A stretch of DNA of 64,000 nucleotides from Collinsella aerofaciens (GTDB lineage Bacteria; Actinomycetota; Coriobacteriia; Coriobacteriales; Coriobacteriaceae): positions 94,611 through 158,610 of the forward strand of contig NZ_JAQLDQ010000004.1 in NCBI RefSeq assembly GCF_028209395.1, in the 5' to 3' direction. Below the pieces are notes generated by a model, which was not told the origin of the DNA, ran no database searches, and saw only the letters and a program-made list of their open reading frames with translations. Of this stretch, positions 63,625-64,000 are shown piece by piece. A program made the position numbers and the translations under genes. The stretch's first letter is position 1. Every line of letters starts with the position of its first letter.

Positions 63625-64000
63625 TCCAATACCACGAATCCCCCAAATCAACCCTTTGAAGAGACCAAACAACCAATTCAGGTAAAATAGCCCCAAGCTC
63701 GTATTTCGCCACAATGAAGAAGTCATTTAGCGACAACGGACGCGATATAACGGGCCGTTGTCGGCATGGAGCCGACCCCTTATCCCCTCGGTGGGAAGGG
63801 GTCGTGGCCATGGGAATCCCTTGCGCGGATTCTGCCGTCACGACGATGGATGATCAACTCCGACTCTTGATTGGAGCAGATGCGTCGACCGAGCTTTATT
63901 GCCTCGCTCTGCGTTGTCGTAACGGTGACGCATAATTTCTTTCGCAAATTGACAACCGCATAGCGGAACACGGCCCGCGCCCCGTCATATGATTTCTAGC
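63625..64000. other. Right-end stretch with no supported gene
   Basis: Only short open frames without ribosome sites occur. A hairpin at about 63772-63816 pairs CATGG(agc)CGACCCCTT with AAGGGGTCG(tgg)CCATG around a 14-base loop; its role is unknown. Nothing else is recognised up to the window edge. Confidence 0.4.

Noticed and set aside
63714..63935. 73-codon open frame near the right edge
   Set aside because: It runs through a strong hairpin, lacks a ribosome site and resembles nothing known.

Overview
The window is a 64-kb chromosomal segment of a GC-rich Gram-positive bacterium. Gene content points to a member of the Coriobacteriia, most likely Collinsella; this is inferred from protein character, not from a database match. 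Supporting signs are a dnaG-rpoD operon ending in an actinobacterial-type primary sigma factor with an acidic run, a rpmF-plsX-acpP-rnc-smc-ftsY-ffh block, a T-box-controlled ileS, frequent GTG and TTG starts, and a Gram-positive-type Pel polysaccharide operon without outer-membrane parts.

Layout. 1-4400: an RluD-family gene cut by the window edge, lspA, and ileS with a T-box leader, all on the minus strand. 4441-5523: an iron-containing alcohol/glycerol dehydrogenase. 5577-7230: a decayed mobile region holding terminator-like and oriT-like hairpins, an AT-rich peptidase E gene, an IS3 transposase remnant and the tail of a large serine recombinase; it abuts the 3' end of a DUF523 gene. 7727-15139: ftsH, a cobalamin adenosyltransferase, a MATE exporter, a TrmH-family methyltransferase, folA-thyA, and a DUF134/NifX-like fusion. 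15260-30153: one long minus-strand block running asp23-fakA-recG-rsmD-coaD-(coiled coil)-DUF177-rpmF-plsX-acpP-rnc-smc-ftsY-ffh (lipid precursors, ribosome and RNA maturation, chromosome condensation, SRP targeting). 30348-30531: two identical tRNA-Asn genes. 30829-42325: rimP-nusA-infB-rbfA-nrnA-truB-ribF-dnaG-rpoD. 42583-47040: leuS and guaB. 47234-48863: a ModE-like regulator and a PLP-enzyme homologue that lacks its lysine. 48897-59992: a translationally coupled pelD-pelE-pelA-like-pelF-pelG operon continued by cotH, a VTC-domain gene and DUF4956. 60615-63508: an unknown membrane protein and an Abi_2 abortive-infection gene preceded by a compact ncRNA-like unit.

The most unusual content is in structured non-coding sequence. 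(1) A three-part structured element follows the stop codons of both ileS and rpoD, with compensatory base changes between the two copies. (2) A family of about 120-160-bp elements with a conserved core and diverged but still self-complementary arms occurs once at 47.7 kb and twice in tandem at 60.2 kb. (3) A small RNA unit with its own strong promoter and terminator lies directly upstream of the Abi gene. Large structures also occur in the leuS leader, downstream of guaB and in the rimP leader, and a stop-to-stop 35-bp palindrome separates the cobalamin adenosyltransferase gene from the MATE gene.
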